Source of the DNA: Chlorobium sp.
Lineage (GTDB): Bacteria > Bacteroidota > Chlorobiia > Chlorobiales > Chlorobiaceae
Reading direction: 5' to 3'
DNA length: 64,000 bases
Assembly: GCA_005862285.1 (NCBI GenBank)
Contig: SZXW01000010.1
Span: 434,001-498,000 of the forward strand
Part shown: piece by piece, positions 28,149 to 38,279 of the stretch
Layout: the number at the start of each line of letters is the position of its first letter
Numbering within the stretch: position 1 is the stretch's first letter
The notes under the pieces: generated by a model
Databases searched by the model: none
What the model saw: the letters and a program-made list of their open reading frames with translations, nothing else
What the model was told of the DNA's origin: nothing
Position numbers and translations under genes: made by a program

Positions 28149-29348
28149 ATGCTGCCCAAAGACTACAGTGCACCCGACCTGTCCGGACATTTCGGCCAGT
28201 TCGGCGGTAAATTCATCCCTGAAACCCTGATAAAAAATGCCGCCGACCTTGAAGCGGAATATATCAAGGCAAAAAACGATCCGGCTTTTCGGGCCGAACT
28301 CGACCGCCTTCTGCATGATTATGTAGGAAGACCGACACCATTGTACCATGCAGAACGCCTGAGCAGCATACTGAAGGGCGCCCGGATATACCTCAAGCGC
28401 GAAGATCTCTGCCATACCGGGGCACATAAAATCAACAACGCTCTCGGTCAGGTGCTGCTGGCAAAACGCATGGGCAAGAAAAGGGTTATCGCAGAAACAG
28501 GTGCAGGTCAGCATGGCGTTGCCACAGCAACGGTATGTGCACTTTTCGACCTTGAATGTATTGTCTATATGGGTGAAGAAGATATCAGGCGTCAGGCGCC
28601 GAATGTAGCGAGAATGAAACTGCTCGGAGCAACGGTCCGGCCGGTCAGCAGCGGTTCGAGAACGCTGAAGGACGCAACAAGCGAAGCGATCCGCGACTGG
28701 ATGAACAATCCGGAAGAGACCTTCTACATTATCGGCTCGGTTGTCGGCATGCATCCTTACCCCATGATCGTCCGTGATTTCCAGGCAGTCATAGGGCAGG
28801 AAACCCGCAGCCAGATAATGAAGCAGGCAGGCAGGCTTCCCGATGTCATTACCGCATGTGTCGGAGGTGGCAGCAATGCAGTCGGCATGTTTTACGAATT
28901 CCTGAACGATACGGCCAGGATCGAGCTTGTAGGGGTTGAGGCAGCCGGAGAGGGTTTCGAAGGCCGTCACGCAGCGTCCCTTACTCTGGGAAAACCCGGT
29001 GTTCTGCACGGGGCCATGACAAAACTTCTTCAGGACAACGATGGTCAGGTACTGGAAGCCCATTCCATATCTGCCGGACTCGATTATCCCGGAGTCGGTC
29101 CGGAACATTGCTATCTTCAGGAACTCGGACTGGTTACCTACACCTCGGCAACCGATACGGAAGCGCTCTCAGCCCTTAAAATGCTGGCAGAAACCGAAGG
29201 AATCATCTGTGCGCTCGAATCGGCTCATGCCATGCACTATGCCATTTCAAGAGCACCGTCAATGTCGGTCGATTCCCTGCTTGTCGTCAACCTTTCAGGC
29301 CGCGGGGACAAGGATATGGAAACTATCATCAGGGAACTAAACCTCTGA
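28149..29348 (+). CDS. trpB: Tryptophan synthase beta subunit
   Basis: Starting at ATG 28149 the product has 399 residues, the usual TrpB size. The PLP lysine is in [13 protein letters not shown], and the phosphate-binding loop is [10 protein letters not shown]. It condenses indole with serine. A TTG at 28080 would add 23 residues not seen in the family. The subunit gene trpA is on the other strand at 15083, and no other trp genes are present nearby. Confidence 0.94.
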   Translation: MLPKDYSAPDLSGHFGQFGGKFIPETLIKNAADLEAEYIKAKNDPAFRAELDRLLHDYVGRPTPLYHAERLSSILKGARIYLKREDLCHTGAHKINNALGQVLLAKRMGKKRVIAETGAGQHGVATATVCALFDLECIVYMGEEDIRRQAPNVARMKLLGATVRPVSSGSRTLKDATSEAIRDWMNNPEETFYIIGSVVGMHPYPMIVRDFQAVIGQETRSQIMKQAGRLPDVITACVGGGSNAVGMFYEFLNDTARIELVGVEAAGEGFEGRHAASLTLGKPGVLHGAMTKLLQDNDGQVLEAHSISAGLDYPGVGPEHCYLQELGLVTYTSATDTEALSALKMLAETEGIICALESAHAMHYAISRAPSMSVDSLLVVNLSGRGDKDMETIIRELNL

Positions 29349-29440
29349 AATCCCTTCTGAAGGAACGATAAATGATTGAAAAGAAATTGTACGGAGGAGT
29401 TGCAGAAAAAAAAAATATCCGTATATTTATGCCTCATAAC

Positions 29441-29516
<76 letters not shown>

Positions 29517-29532
29517 TATAAACATAAGTAAT

Positions 29533-29566
29533 AAAAGCCTCTCAAACAGCAGAGGCTTTTCGCTTT
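29533..29566 (+). terminator. Terminator after tRNA-Gly
   Basis: AAAAGCCTCT (29533-29542) and AGAGGCTTTT (29551-29560) form a 10-bp stem with an 8-base loop, followed by CGCTTTTT. It likely ends the tRNA transcript. Confidence 0.85.
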
Positions 29567-30454
29567 TTATGCCCTGCTTCTTTACCTTCTTCCCATCCGG
29601 GAATAATCCCATGAACACGCCCCTTTCCCTTGCTCAACCTTATAACAAAAAATATTTTAAGATTTTTTTAAGGTTGGATTAATGATCCTTTAAGGTTTGG
29701 TAACGTATACTTATCTCCATAAGATCATTGTAATTTTTCTCTCGAACTTTTCATAACATTTTAATTCATCGTTATTGACCGATGAAAAACGATCCAGGAT
29801 CATTAGCCATATTGCGGATATTAACAATTGTTACCCGTTTTTCTGTACCCATCTGCCCCCCCCCATTTTCAATGCATTATTATTTTTGAAAATAGTTCTG
29901 AGCATACAGCTTCATCACAACAATAAATACAACGGATGATCAAAATATTAAATCGACTCAAAATCTTCTGAGCTTTTTCGGTCAGGTCTGTTTTCATCAA
30001 GAATGATATAAAAAAATCAGTTTGTCATTGTCTTTTACAACAACAGGTTTTCATGTTTCAATCATCAAAACCTGAACTGACACCTTTTTTTACTTCGCCA
30101 TCATGAACCCGAAGATTGGCATTTCTCTGCTGGTAAAAAAATATATCGCCCCTTATCACTTGTATTATTCGTATCTATTTCGTATTATTTACACCTTTAT
30201 ACTTATATAATTTTTCATACCAATTACAAAGGCATGCATTCAAGAGCTTTCTGGTACACGCAACTATTCAGAACCTGATTTGGAGAAACAGTGTTTAAAA
30301 GGCATTCTTTTTACCTGTTCACGATCCAAATCATACATAGAATTAATTAGAATATTGTACTTAAAATAATAGCACCAAGGAATTGCTGTGCTCATATTTT
30401 ATAAAAAGAACAAGAATAAAATTAAATAATAACCTGTAAAAAAAGGGAGAAATT
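29567..30454. other. Long AT-rich region upstream of the cytochrome pair
   Basis: About 890 bases contain no credible coding sequence. A 9-C run occurs near 29856-29864. The region is AT-rich and ends in the AGGGAGA ribosome-binding site of the cytochrome gene. A long untranslated leader, small RNA or operator region for the cyc2-like operon is possible, but nothing definite is visible. Confidence 0.4.
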
Positions 30455-30838
30455 ATGAAGACGAAAGGTGTACTGATGTTTTTCTTATTTATGTCCGCAT
30501 ACAATGTCAATCAACAATCATATGCTGACAGTTTACAAAAGGATTGTCAAAAGCAGGATAAAATAACTGTCAATGAAAATGCAATGAGTTCAACATTTAA
30601 CATCACCGAAAGAAAGAAAAAATACACATCCTGCGGATGCTGCGCCTGTCATGACAATAGTGTTATGGGCGCACCAAAACCCGGAAACAAAGCTTTATGG
30701 TCATCAAAAATGGCCGGCGGCTGGAATCATATCGTTAAAAATGCGATAGAAGGTGTTAACAATATGCCTGCAAAAGGCGGAAATGATTCTGTCAGCAACA
30801 AGGATATAGAAAACATAGTTGCGTATATGGCCTCTTAA
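30455..30838 (+). CDS. Small c-type cytochrome, c5-like
   Basis: The 127-residue product has an N-terminal hydrophobic segment (signal peptide, cleaved near SYADS) and one haem-binding motif CCACH (residues 62-66). Two further cysteines sit just before it. The C-terminal half GAPKPGNKALW, HIVKNAIEGVNNMPAKGG and DIENIVAYM is the cytochrome c5 pattern, in which the Met of NNMPAKGG is the likely axial ligand. The SD AGGGAGA precedes the ATG. It lies 82 bp upstream of a Cyc2-like porin-cytochrome, so it probably carries electrons from it across the periplasm. Confidence 0.82.
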   Translation: MKTKGVLMFFLFMSAYNVNQQSYADSLQKDCQKQDKITVNENAMSSTFNITERKKKYTSCGCCACHDNSVMGAPKPGNKALWSSKMAGGWNHIVKNAIEGVNNMPAKGGNDSVSNKDIENIVAYMAS

Positions 30839-30920
30839 ACGCACTGAAAGACTACTTATTTATCTTGTCAAGTTTCCTTTAACAATCAACCTTTTCAATC
30901 CTTTAAACGAGAATCAAATT

Positions 30921-32162
30921 ATGAAATTTAAACTGCGTGCCGTTTTATTCGTTTTCGGAGTATTGAGTTTTTATGCATGCTGTGCTCAAAAAGCATCAGC
31001 TACTCCAGTATTTGCCCGTCAGACGGGATTTTCATGTACTGCATGCCATTTTGAGCAGTACCCGATGTTGAACGCTTTCGGCCGCAATTTCAAAGCTGAA
31101 GGATATACTGCAACCGGTAACGGCAAACAGTCACGCATTGATGACGAAAACCTCTCATTACCATCGACATTGAACGCCGCTTTTGTAAGTAAGCTGCGTT
31201 ATCAGAAAACAAACGGAAATTCACCGGATGTTCTTACGAACGATGGAAACTTTTCGATTCCGGACGAAGCCTTTCTTGCCATAGGAGGTCGGCTGACAAA
31301 GAACATCGGTTTTGAACTCGGGCTCTCTGTTGTTCCGGGAGACGTTAAAGATGGAAAGGTTCTGGCTGATTTCAAGCTCCCGATCACCACAAAAGTTAAC
31401 GACTTCGTGCTGAGCGCAATTCCGTTCACGACTTCATCGCAGGGACCGGCATACGGTTTCGAGCTGTTGAATACCGGTGCGGTCGAGTTCGCTCGCGCTT
31501 TGGAAAATGGTGAAGAAACTTCGGCACAGCAGTATATGGGAACCGCTATCGAATCAACCGGCGTAGCATTTGTCGTTTACAATAAATACGGGTTCATCAA
31601 TTATACTCCTTATGTCATGACACAGGGAGATTTTGCAACGAAAAAGCCAGCTCACTACATCAGGGGTGCGGTTACCCCGTCTATCGGTGACTGGGACCTT
31701 GGAGCAGGCTTCCAGATCTGGACAGGAACATCGAAAATCAAAAATGACGGTGGTTTGATGATCGAGAACCGAGCAGATGCATGGGCACTTGATTTCCAGG
31801 CTCAGGGAAAAGTCGGCGATCTGCCTCTCGGTGTATATGCCTCTTATGGAAATGCAGCAAAATCAGTTGACGGAAACCCGGTGAACGTTTTCAATGAAAA
31901 TACCTGCAAGGACCTCAACGCATTTGTGTTTTCCGGAATGCTCGGAGTCATTCCGAACAAGCTCTCACTTGGTGCAGCGTACAGAATTGCCAATACCGGA
32001 GCAAGTGCCAGCGACTCAGACAATGCATTCACCCTGGGACTGGCGTATATGGTTGCTAAAAACATCCAGTTCCAGTTGAACCACAGCTTCTATTCGGGAA
32101 ATACACACACAAGCGAAGAAGGAAACAATCTGACCACTCTTGTTTTATACAGCGCTTTCTGA
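30921..32162 (+). CDS. cyc2: Fused monohaem cytochrome-porin, Cyc2-like (outer-membrane Fe(II) oxidase candidate)
   Basis: From ATG 30921 the product has 413 residues. A signal peptide ends near KASA (residue 27). It is followed by TPVFARQTGFSCTACH, the single haem motif at residues 39-43, and MLNAFGRNFKAEGYT. The P-x-F-A-R-Q-T and FGR-F-K-GY blocks around one CxxCH are the hallmark I know of Cyc2, where a haem domain is joined to an outer-membrane barrel. The remaining 350 residues are alternating, barrel-like and end in Phe (LYSAF). Cyc2 oxidises Fe(II) at the cell surface, and homologs occur in iron-oxidising Chlorobium species. An upstream start at 30819 would spoil the signal peptide. 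Confidence 0.8.
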   Translation: MKFKLRAVLFVFGVLSFYACCAQKASATPVFARQTGFSCTACHFEQYPMLNAFGRNFKAEGYTATGNGKQSRIDDENLSLPSTLNAAFVSKLRYQKTNGNSPDVLTNDGNFSIPDEAFLAIGGRLTKNIGFELGLSVVPGDVKDGKVLADFKLPITTKVNDFVLSAIPFTTSSQGPAYGFELLNTGAVEFARALENGEETSAQQYMGTAIESTGVAFVVYNKYGFINYTPYVMTQGDFATKKPAHYIRGAVTPSIGDWDLGAGFQIWTGTSKIKNDGGLMIENRADAWALDFQAQGKVGDLPLGVYASYGNAAKSVDGNPVNVFNENTCKDLNAFVFSGMLGVIPNKLSLGAAYRIANTGASASDSDNAFTLGLAYMVAKNIQFQLNHSFYSGNTHTSEEGNNLTTLVLYSAF

Positions 32163-32223
32163 TAATATTCGAAAGTATGAAAAGAGAAAAAAAAGTTATC
32201 ACAAGTGGTTTACCAATAATGAA

Positions 32224-32256
32224 AAAGGGCTGCCTGAAAAGGCGGCCCTTTGCTTT
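32224..32256 (+). terminator. Terminator of the cytochrome operon
   Basis: AAGGGCTGCC and GGCGGCCCTT form a near-perfect stem with a short AAAA-type loop, followed by TGCTTT. It lies about 60 bases after the Cyc2-like stop codon. Confidence 0.75.
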
Positions 32257-32329
32257 CATACATAGTTAATACATTATTTTAAAAGCAATAGCAGTATTTG
32301 AGAAGCAATATCCGGATTCTCTCTAAAAG

Positions 32330-32370
32330 AAAGAGGCTGCCTCATGATCAGTATATGAGGCAACCTCTTT
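32330..32370. repeat. Hairpin with GCTGCCTCA arms
   Basis: AAAGAGGCTGCCTCAT (32330-32345) pairs with ATGAGGCAACCTCTTT (32355-32370), with one mismatch. It shares the CTGCCTC core with the next hairpin at 32403-32435, so the two look like related copies between convergent genes. Confidence 0.6.
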
Positions 32371-32394
32371 CCGTTTTCACTTCATACAGAATCA

Positions 32395-32435
32395 GCAAAA
32401 AAAAGCTGCCTCAAAATTGACTTTTGAGGCAGCTT
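32395..32435 (-). terminator. Terminator of the Lys/Ala-rich secreted protein gene
   Basis: AAGCTGCCTCAAAA (32403-32416) and TTTTGAGGCAGCTT (32422-32435) form a perfect 14-bp stem. Read on the minus strand it is followed by a run of T, the normal form of an intrinsic terminator, 58 bases after the stop codon. Confidence 0.85.
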
Positions 32436-32493
32436 ATGGTCATCTATCTACCAATCGGACGGTTACCCGTCAAACTGGAAAGCTGTTGAAAGC

Positions 32494-32712
32494 TTACTTT
32501 TTCTCTTCGGCTGGTTTCTCTGCAGCTTTCTTTGCTTTCTTAACTTTCTTTGCTTTTTTGGCTTTCTTTGCTTTAGGAGCTTCAGGAGCCTTCTCTTCAG
32601 TTTTTACAGCAGCTTTGTCAGCAGCTTTGTCAGCAGCGAAAGAAACTGTTCCAAATACTCCGCTCATAGCGAGAGAAACGATCAGGCCGGCGACGATCTT
32701 TCTGGTGTTCAT
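32494..32712 (-). CDS. Small secreted Lys/Ala-rich protein
   Basis: The 72-residue product has a signal peptide (VAGLIVSLAMSGVFGTVSFAA) followed by a low-complexity tail of AAD, KAEE and KKAKKAKK repeats. After cleavage the mature protein would be about 45 residues, strongly basic with interspersed Glu. No family is recognised. A similar small protein with a Lys-rich tail is encoded at 50418-50624. A role in the cell envelope or nucleoid-like binding is not established. Confidence 0.7.
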   Translation of the reverse strand: MNTRKIVAGLIVSLAMSGVFGTVSFAADKAADKAAVKTEEKAPEAPKAKKAKKAKKVKKAKKAAEKPAEEKK

Positions 32713-32984
32713 AACTTGTTGTTAAATTAGGTTTTTAGGGATACAACTGTTCTTTTTTATCTGAGAACCAATTGTAATACGCGCCTTATTATCATTTTCT
32801 TTCAAAAATTTATAAAAAATATTTTTTTCATACACGAAAACAGGTGTAATTAACAGATAGTCATCATGTATTATAATGGCATATACCTGATTTGGTTCAT
32901 ACCGTTTTAAGCCTGATCACGAAAGAGACGTAACCTTTCAATAAAACCGAAATATCTTCTGCTCCATAAAAGCGCACCGAATAA

Positions 32985-33848
32985 ATGATGACAGATCGTA
33001 ACCATTCTTTAAAAAGCTCTGACACAACAACAGCGATTGGCGATACGTCGGCCCTTGTGCTCCTCTGGTGCGGCCCCGAAATATACCGAAGCAAAGCCGT
33101 AAAAAACTATGCGGAAAAACTTGATCTAAGAAAAGGAAATGAACTTTACCATCGGTGTAATGCAATCTGGCCTGACTATGGTTCAGTAATAAGGTACCGC
33201 AAACTCTTTATCGCCGAAGTATCAGAATCAATTCTCAAAACAGGGAATGTCCGCCAGGTAGTCATTCCGGGAGCCGGATTCGCAATGCAGGGAATTGAAC
33301 TGGCCTCTCGCTTTCCGGATGTTACCGTATTTGAACTCGATATCGACAATATGCAGGCCAAGGCAAAACTGACAGAAGGACTGCCATTCGCAACCAACAG
33401 CAATCTCCTTTGTCTCATAGCCGACATTGAAAATCCAGAAAGATGTGAAACTGTCCTTGCCGAAGCGGGATGGAAAAAAAACGAACCTACGCTTCTGATT
33501 ACTGAAGGCATTTCCTATTACGTTTCCAGGACATCTGTCAGACGACAATGGAAAATGCTGGCGAAAGGATCGACAATCCTTTTTGAGTACCTTGTCCCGC
33601 TTTCAATGGTTTCCCGTTCAAGAAAATACATTCCCGAAAGGGTCTTTCAGGAAATTATCTCCTATTGCTCTTCCTCTGCCTCGCTTACACACTGGAGTGA
33701 ACAAAAGCTGAAAAACGAGCCGGATGTGATCCTTGAAAGATGCTGTTCACTGTCAGATATTGAAAGACAGTTCCATCCTGACAGGAGGCTTTTTCCGGAA
33801 AGAAAGGACGGCTGGATTGAAATCGCTTTTTTATCAAGGAAAAACTGA
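32985..33848 (+). CDS. Class I SAM-dependent methyltransferase, leucine carboxyl methyltransferase-like
   Basis: The 287-residue protein has the SAM-binding motif VVIPGAGFAMQG, a following acidic loop FELDID, and TLLITEGISYYVS. This layout matches the LCM family (leucine carboxyl methyltransferase and polyketide O-methyltransferases). No substrate can be inferred; it stands alone on the plus strand. Confidence 0.75.
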   Translation: MMTDRNHSLKSSDTTTAIGDTSALVLLWCGPEIYRSKAVKNYAEKLDLRKGNELYHRCNAIWPDYGSVIRYRKLFIAEVSESILKTGNVRQVVIPGAGFAMQGIELASRFPDVTVFELDIDNMQAKAKLTEGLPFATNSNLLCLIADIENPERCETVLAEAGWKKNEPTLLITEGISYYVSRTSVRRQWKMLAKGSTILFEYLVPLSMVSRSRKYIPERVFQEIISYCSSSASLTHWSEQKLKNEPDVILERCCSLSDIERQFHPDRRLFPERKDGWIEIAFLSRKN

Positions 33849-34015
33849 ATATTTTCGTTATTATATCAGGTATATTACGTAAACAAAACTATATAAGAGT
33901 AAAATCGATATCATTTCGCGCCGAGAACTCAACAAATTCGTAGTAAATCGGAGAATTTTTACGGCACAAAGGACGTTATTATAATAAAAGCAAGAGTAAT
34001 CAAAAGGATAAAACC

Positions 34016-34519
34016 ATGAAAGCTCCCGCGGCTCAAAGCAAAAAGACAAGCAGGCTAATGCAGAAGGAAATTGCGGAACTGAAAGCCACAATCGCAACTC
34101 AGGATATGGAATTGACCAGAATTTCCACCGCGATCACTGAAAAAACGAGCAGGCTGAAGGACATCCTTCAACAGATAGCAGCTCTTGATATGGATCCTGA
34201 AAAAAAGAAAAAAATGATGGATTCATGTCTTAGCATGATCGACAGCCAGACTATTGGAAAAATGCTCAATACGGAGCTGACGGAAATGGATTCAACCTTC
34301 CTGTCAAAGCTCCAGAAAAAATTTCCAAACCTGAATCAGCGTGAAATGAGAGTTTTGCACCTTGTGAAACTCAATCACGACACCAGGGATATTGCAGAAT
34401 CCATCGGCATTTCCACAAGAGGGATGGAAAGCATTCGATACAGACTGCATAAGAAACTGGGGCTGGATAAGCACCAGTCGATCAAAACCTATCTTTCAGA
34501 TTTCGCGATCAGCGAATAA
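34016..34519 (+). CDS. Coiled-coil protein with a LuxR/GerE-type HTH
   Basis: The 167-residue protein has an N-terminal coiled-coil region (about residues 10-65, Lys/Glu/Leu heptads) and a C-terminal helix-turn-helix: NLNQREMRVLHLVKLNHDTRDI with ISTRGMESIRYRLHKKLGL (about residues 105-150). It has no receiver domain, so it is a one-component or adaptor-type regulator, common in Bacteroidetes/Chlorobi. The next plus-strand gene is the RTX protein, but a terminator lies between them. Confidence 0.8.
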   Translation: MKAPAAQSKKTSRLMQKEIAELKATIATQDMELTRISTAITEKTSRLKDILQQIAALDMDPEKKKKMMDSCLSMIDSQTIGKMLNTELTEMDSTFLSKLQKKFPNLNQREMRVLHLVKLNHDTRDIAESIGISTRGMESIRYRLHKKLGLDKHQSIKTYLSDFAISE

Positions 34520-34541
34520 ACCCTCGATTATTCTTCTTGCA

Positions 34542-34567
34542 AAGCCCGCCTGACGGCGGGTTTTTTT
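34542..34567 (+). terminator. Terminator of the LuxR-type gene
   Basis: AAGCCCGCC, TGAC, GGCGGG and seven T form a short strong hairpin with a T-run, 20 bases after the stop codon. Confidence 0.92.
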
Positions 34568-34924
34568 ATTCAGCGGATTGACGGATCATTTTTCCGGAAA
34601 ATCATCAACTCCCCACGACCCTATAAGGAAGCTCAGACTCACTTGCATCATTAAAGTAGTTACTTATCAATATCATTATCAGGTTTATCAGACATTTAAC
34701 ACACCGTCAGTACGTCGATTTTTAAAATATTTGCTTTCAGGCTGTGGGTTTTGTATCTATGAACTATGGTTAGTAATACCAGTAGCAGGTTTGATAACTT
34801 CCCTTCATCAAACCTTTCATATGATGTGAACGACCTGATTATAAGGCTTCGGATATCATAAATTGAGGTATATCTTGTTTTTTTAAAGCATTGCTGTTTC
34901 TTACTAACATTATCCCTATCAACC
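34568..34924. other. Intergenic region upstream of the RTX gene
   Basis: About 357 AT-rich bases separate the LuxR-type terminator from the RTX start. The promoter of the RTX gene should be here, but I see no gene, palindrome or other clear motif. Confidence 0.4.
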
Positions 34925-37900
34925 ATGCCTCCTGTACCAACAAACATATTTCTTAAAGGTGACAGCAAGAATAATTTGCTTAACGGCGGTTCCGGAAATG
35001 ATACACTTGACGGAGGAGCAGGTGCCGATACCCTTCTTGGCTATAGTGGCAACGATATTTACTATGTCGATAACATAAGCGACAAAGTATACGAAACAAC
35101 TACGGCAACAAGCAGTACTGACGCCGGGGGTATCGACACGGTTTTCAGTTCCGTATCGTTCAACCTGAATGCGTACAAAGGAGTTCAGTTCGTTGAAAAT
35201 CTGGTATTGACCGGTTCCGCGAATATCAATGGCACCGGAAATGATCTTGACAATATCCTGACAGGCAACAGCGGTATCAATATGCTTGATGGAGGAGCGG
35301 GAAACGACACCCTCTATGGTATGGGCGGCAATGACAATCTTGTCGGCGGTACCGGTAATGATTACTTCGATGGCGGGGATGGCAACGACAATCTGAATGG
35401 CGGTGACGGCAATGACAGCTTTTATGGAGGCGCCGGTAATGATTACCTCGATGGCGGCGCAGGCGAAGATAAAATGTATGGTGACGCCGGAAAAGATGTA
35501 TTGGACGGCGGTGACGGCAATGATATGCTGAATGGCGGCGCTGATGTTGATTCTCTTTTTGGCCGCGCAGGAAACGATACATTGGATGGTGGTACCGGCG
35601 GTGACAATCTTTATGGCGGGGAGGGAGATGACAGCCTTTATGGCGGCCTCGACAATGATTCACTTATCGGCGGCGGCGGCATCGATACATTGGATGGTGG
35701 GGATGGCATCGATACCGCAAGTTATGAAGATAAAACTTTAGCGGTAAGTGTCATACTGGCAGGAGCGTCTTATGCCGATGTAAAAGTCGGTGGTGTCAAT
35801 GAAGACAAAATCATAAATGTTGAAAATCTGGTCGGCGGATCCGGGGCGGATTCTTTTACCGGTGATTTGCTGGATAATACCCTCTATGGAGCTTCAGGGA
35901 ACGATACACTCAATGGCGGAGCAGGCAATGACAATCTCGTAGGCGGAGATGGCAATGATTCGCTCGATGGCGGAATCGGAAGTGATACAGCATATTATTC
36001 TGATAAAACATCAGCTGTCAGTGTTGCATTGGCTGGATCAACATTTGTCGATGTGAAGGTAGGAGGTGTCAATGAAGACAGAATCGCAAATATTGAAAAT
36101 CTGGTCGGTGGCTCGGGAGCCGATTCTTTTACCGGCGACGGGCTAGATAACATCTTCAATGGCGGTTTAGGGAATGACACACTCAATGGGGCCGGCGGAA
36201 GCGATACCGCAAATTACTCCGAGAAAACTTCTGCTGTCAGTGTTTCACTGAACGGATCAAGCTTCGTCACCGTCAGTGTCGGAGGTGTCGCTGAAGACAG
36301 TATCGCAAATATTGAAAATCTGGTCGGCGGGTCCGGCAATGACACTCTTACCGGCGACGGACTTGACAACATATTGAATGGCGGTTCCGGAAGTGACAGC
36401 CTTGCAGGAGCTGCCGGCAAGGATTATCTCATCGGTGGAGATGGTAATGATACTCTTGCAGGAGGAGACGGCACTGATACCCTCGATGGCGGAGCCGGTC
36501 TGGATACCGCAAGCTATGCCGACAAAACTTCGGCAGTCAACGTTACGCTGAACGGTTCAAACCCGGTTAATGTCTTCGTCGGTGGAACACTTGAAGACTC
36601 GATCCTGAATATAGAGTGCATTATCGGCGGATCGGGTGATGACTCTCTTACCGGTGATGCATCAAGCAATATGTTGAATGGCGGATCCGGCAACGACAGC
36701 CTTGTCGGTGCAGCCGGCGGCGATTACCTTGCCGGAGGAGACGGCAACGACACGTTCATCGGAGGAGATGGGAGCGATACTATTGACGGTGGAACCGGTT
36801 CGGATACAGTAAGTTATGCTGACAAAACTTTGGGAGTGGCTGTAACTCTTTTGACCTCAATGCTTGCAGATGTCAAGGTTGGAGGCGCCAATGAAGATAA
36901 GATTGTAAATGTAGAAAATATTATCGGCGGATCCGGTGCTGACTCCCTGACCGGAGACTCGTCGAATAATCTTTTAATGGGCGGAACTGGAAACGACACT
37001 CTTGCGGGGGGCGCCGGTTCAGATACCCTTGATGGCGGTGACGGCACCGATACGGCAAACTACTCCGATAAATCTTCGGCAGTGGTTGTTGCGCTTAACG
37101 GACCAACAGCAGCATCTGTCAGCGTTGGTGGAGCCGGTGAAGACTGGATAGTCAATATTGAAAATATCATTGGCGGATCCGGTGATGACATTCTTACTGG
37201 TGATTCGTCAGCCAATACATTCAGTGGCGGATCAGGTAACGACACCCTGGCTGGAGGTGGCGACAAGGATACCCTCGATGGCGGAGCAGGCTCAGATACC
37301 GCAAGTTATGCCGACAAATCTTTGGCCGTAAGCGTTACTCTGAATGGATCAACAGCAGTTGTTGTCAACGTTGGAGGAACAGTTGAAGACTCGATCGTCA
37401 ATATTGAAAATATCATTGGCGGATCCGGTAATGACACTCTTACCGGTGACTCGTTTGCCAATACTTTCAGTGGCGGTGGCGGCTCAGATTCTCTTGATGG
37501 TGGTGCCGGTTCAGATACCGCAAGCTATGCCGATAAATCTTCGGCAGTGGTTGTAACATTGACTGGTTCAACTCCAGCCTCAGTCACCGTTGGAGGAGTC
37601 GGTGAAGACTCGATTGTTAATATTGAAAATATTATCGGCGGGTCCAGTGATGACATTCTTACTGGTGATACGTTAAATAACCTGTTCAATGGCGGTTCAG
37701 GAAACGACACCCTGTCTGGAGGTGATGGCAAGGATACCCTGTTGGGAGGAGATGGCAACGACAGCCTTGTCGGCGGAAACGGAGATGATGTTCTGATTGG
37801 CGGTACAGGACAAGATACACTTTCTGGAGGTTCCGGCATCGATACATTTATCTATAAATCAGAATCCGATACCGGAACCACAGTGGCCACTTGGGATCAA

Positions 37901-38146
37901 ATCACCGACTTCACCTCGGGTGTTGACAAACTTGATCTTTCCGGAATCGATGCGAACACGGTTACTACCGGAGACCAGATGTTTACAAGCCTTGCGAGTG
38001 GAACATCTTATACGTTCAGTGCCGCTGGTCAGCTCTGGTTCGATACAACAAATAACATCCTCTATGGCAGCACTAATTCGGACAACATTGCCGATTTTGC
38101 CATCAAGCTTAACGGTCCGATATCTTCGTCTGACATCATCATGTAA
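34925..38146 (+). CDS. RTX repeat protein, probable type I-secreted surface protein
   Basis: The 1073-residue protein is made almost entirely of calcium-binding nonapeptide repeats of the form GGxGxDxLx. Eight larger modules of about 80-90 residues each combine a SYADK-S-AV-VxL strand, an E[ND][KSW]I-N[IV]E segment and a GGSG-D-LTGD RTX strand (about 35700-37680). The C-terminal 100 residues ([26 protein letters not shown]) resemble the serralysin-type secretion end. There is no N-terminal signal peptide and no enzymatic domain. It is likely a secreted adhesin or surface layer protein; no type I secretion genes lie nearby. Confidence 0.85.
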   Translation: MPPVPTNIFLKGDSKNNLLNGGSGNDTLDGGAGADTLLGYSGNDIYYVDNISDKVYETTTATSSTDAGGIDTVFSSVSFNLNAYKGVQFVENLVLTGSANINGTGNDLDNILTGNSGINMLDGGAGNDTLYGMGGNDNLVGGTGNDYFDGGDGNDNLNGGDGNDSFYGGAGNDYLDGGAGEDKMYGDAGKDVLDGGDGNDMLNGGADVDSLFGRAGNDTLDGGTGGDNLYGGEGDDSLYGGLDNDSLIGGGGIDTLDGGDGIDTASYEDKTLAVSVILAGASYADVKVGGVNEDKIINVENLVGGSGADSFTGDLLDNTLYGASGNDTLNGGAGNDNLVGGDGNDSLDGGIGSDTAYYSDKTSAVSVALAGSTFVDVKVGGVNEDRIANIENLVGGSGADSFTGDGLDNIFNGGLGNDTLNGAGGSDTANYSEKTSAVSVSLNGSSFVTVSVGGVAEDSIANIENLVGGSGNDTLTGDGLDNILNGGSGSDSLAGAAGKDYLIGGDGNDTLAGGDGTDTLDGGAGLDTASYADKTSAVNVTLNGSNPVNVFVGGTLEDSILNIECIIGGSGDDSLTGDASSNMLNGGSGNDSLVGAAGGDYLAGGDGNDTFIGGDGSDTIDGGTGSDTVSYADKTLGVAVTLLTSMLADVKVGGANEDKIVNVENIIGGSGADSLTGDSSNNLLMGGTGNDTLAGGAGSDTLDGGDGTDTANYSDKSSAVVVALNGPTAASVSVGGAGEDWIVNIENIIGGSGDDILTGDSSANTFSGGSGNDTLAGGGDKDTLDGGAGSDTASYADKSLAVSVTLNGSTAVVVNVGGTVEDSIVNIENIIGGSGNDTLTGDSFANTFSGGGGSDSLDGGAGSDTASYADKSSAVVVTLTGSTPASVTVGGVGEDSIVNIENIIGGSSDDILTGDTLNNLFNGGSGNDTLSGGDGKDTLLGGDGNDSLVGGNGDDVLIGGTGQDTLSGGSGIDTFIYKSESDTGTTVATWDQITDFTSGVDKLDLSGIDANTVTTGDQMFTSLASGTSYTFSAAGQLWFDTTNNILYGSTNSDNIADFAIKLNGPISSSDIIM

Positions 38147-38194
38147 AGTCCGTAAACAGACAGAATGCTTTTTTAAAGCTTGATAGTGGTCAGT

Positions 38195-38230
38195 AACGAG
38201 CTCGTTCCTTTAACATGAAACGGGCTCGTT
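38195..38230 (+). terminator. Possible hairpin after the RTX gene
   Basis: AACGAGC (38195-38201) and GCTCGTT (38224-38230) can pair around a 22-base loop, 48 bases after the stop codon. The loop is large, so I rank it low. Confidence 0.4.
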
Positions 38231-38279
38231 CTCATTACGGCAATTTTGAAACAGAAAGGGCTTCACTTGTCCTGCAATA

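Noticed and set aside
29781-30220. Small ORFs in the leader before the cytochrome operon
   Set aside because: They are short, AT-rich, with no SD and no recognisable sequence.
34925-35100. A signal peptide on the RTX protein
   Set aside because: The N-terminus is polar with no hydrophobic core, consistent with type I rather than Sec export.
34925-38146. A CRISPR-like array suggested by the dense DNA repeats
   Set aside because: The repeats are in-frame RTX protein repeats of varying DNA sequence, with no constant direct repeat and no unique spacers.
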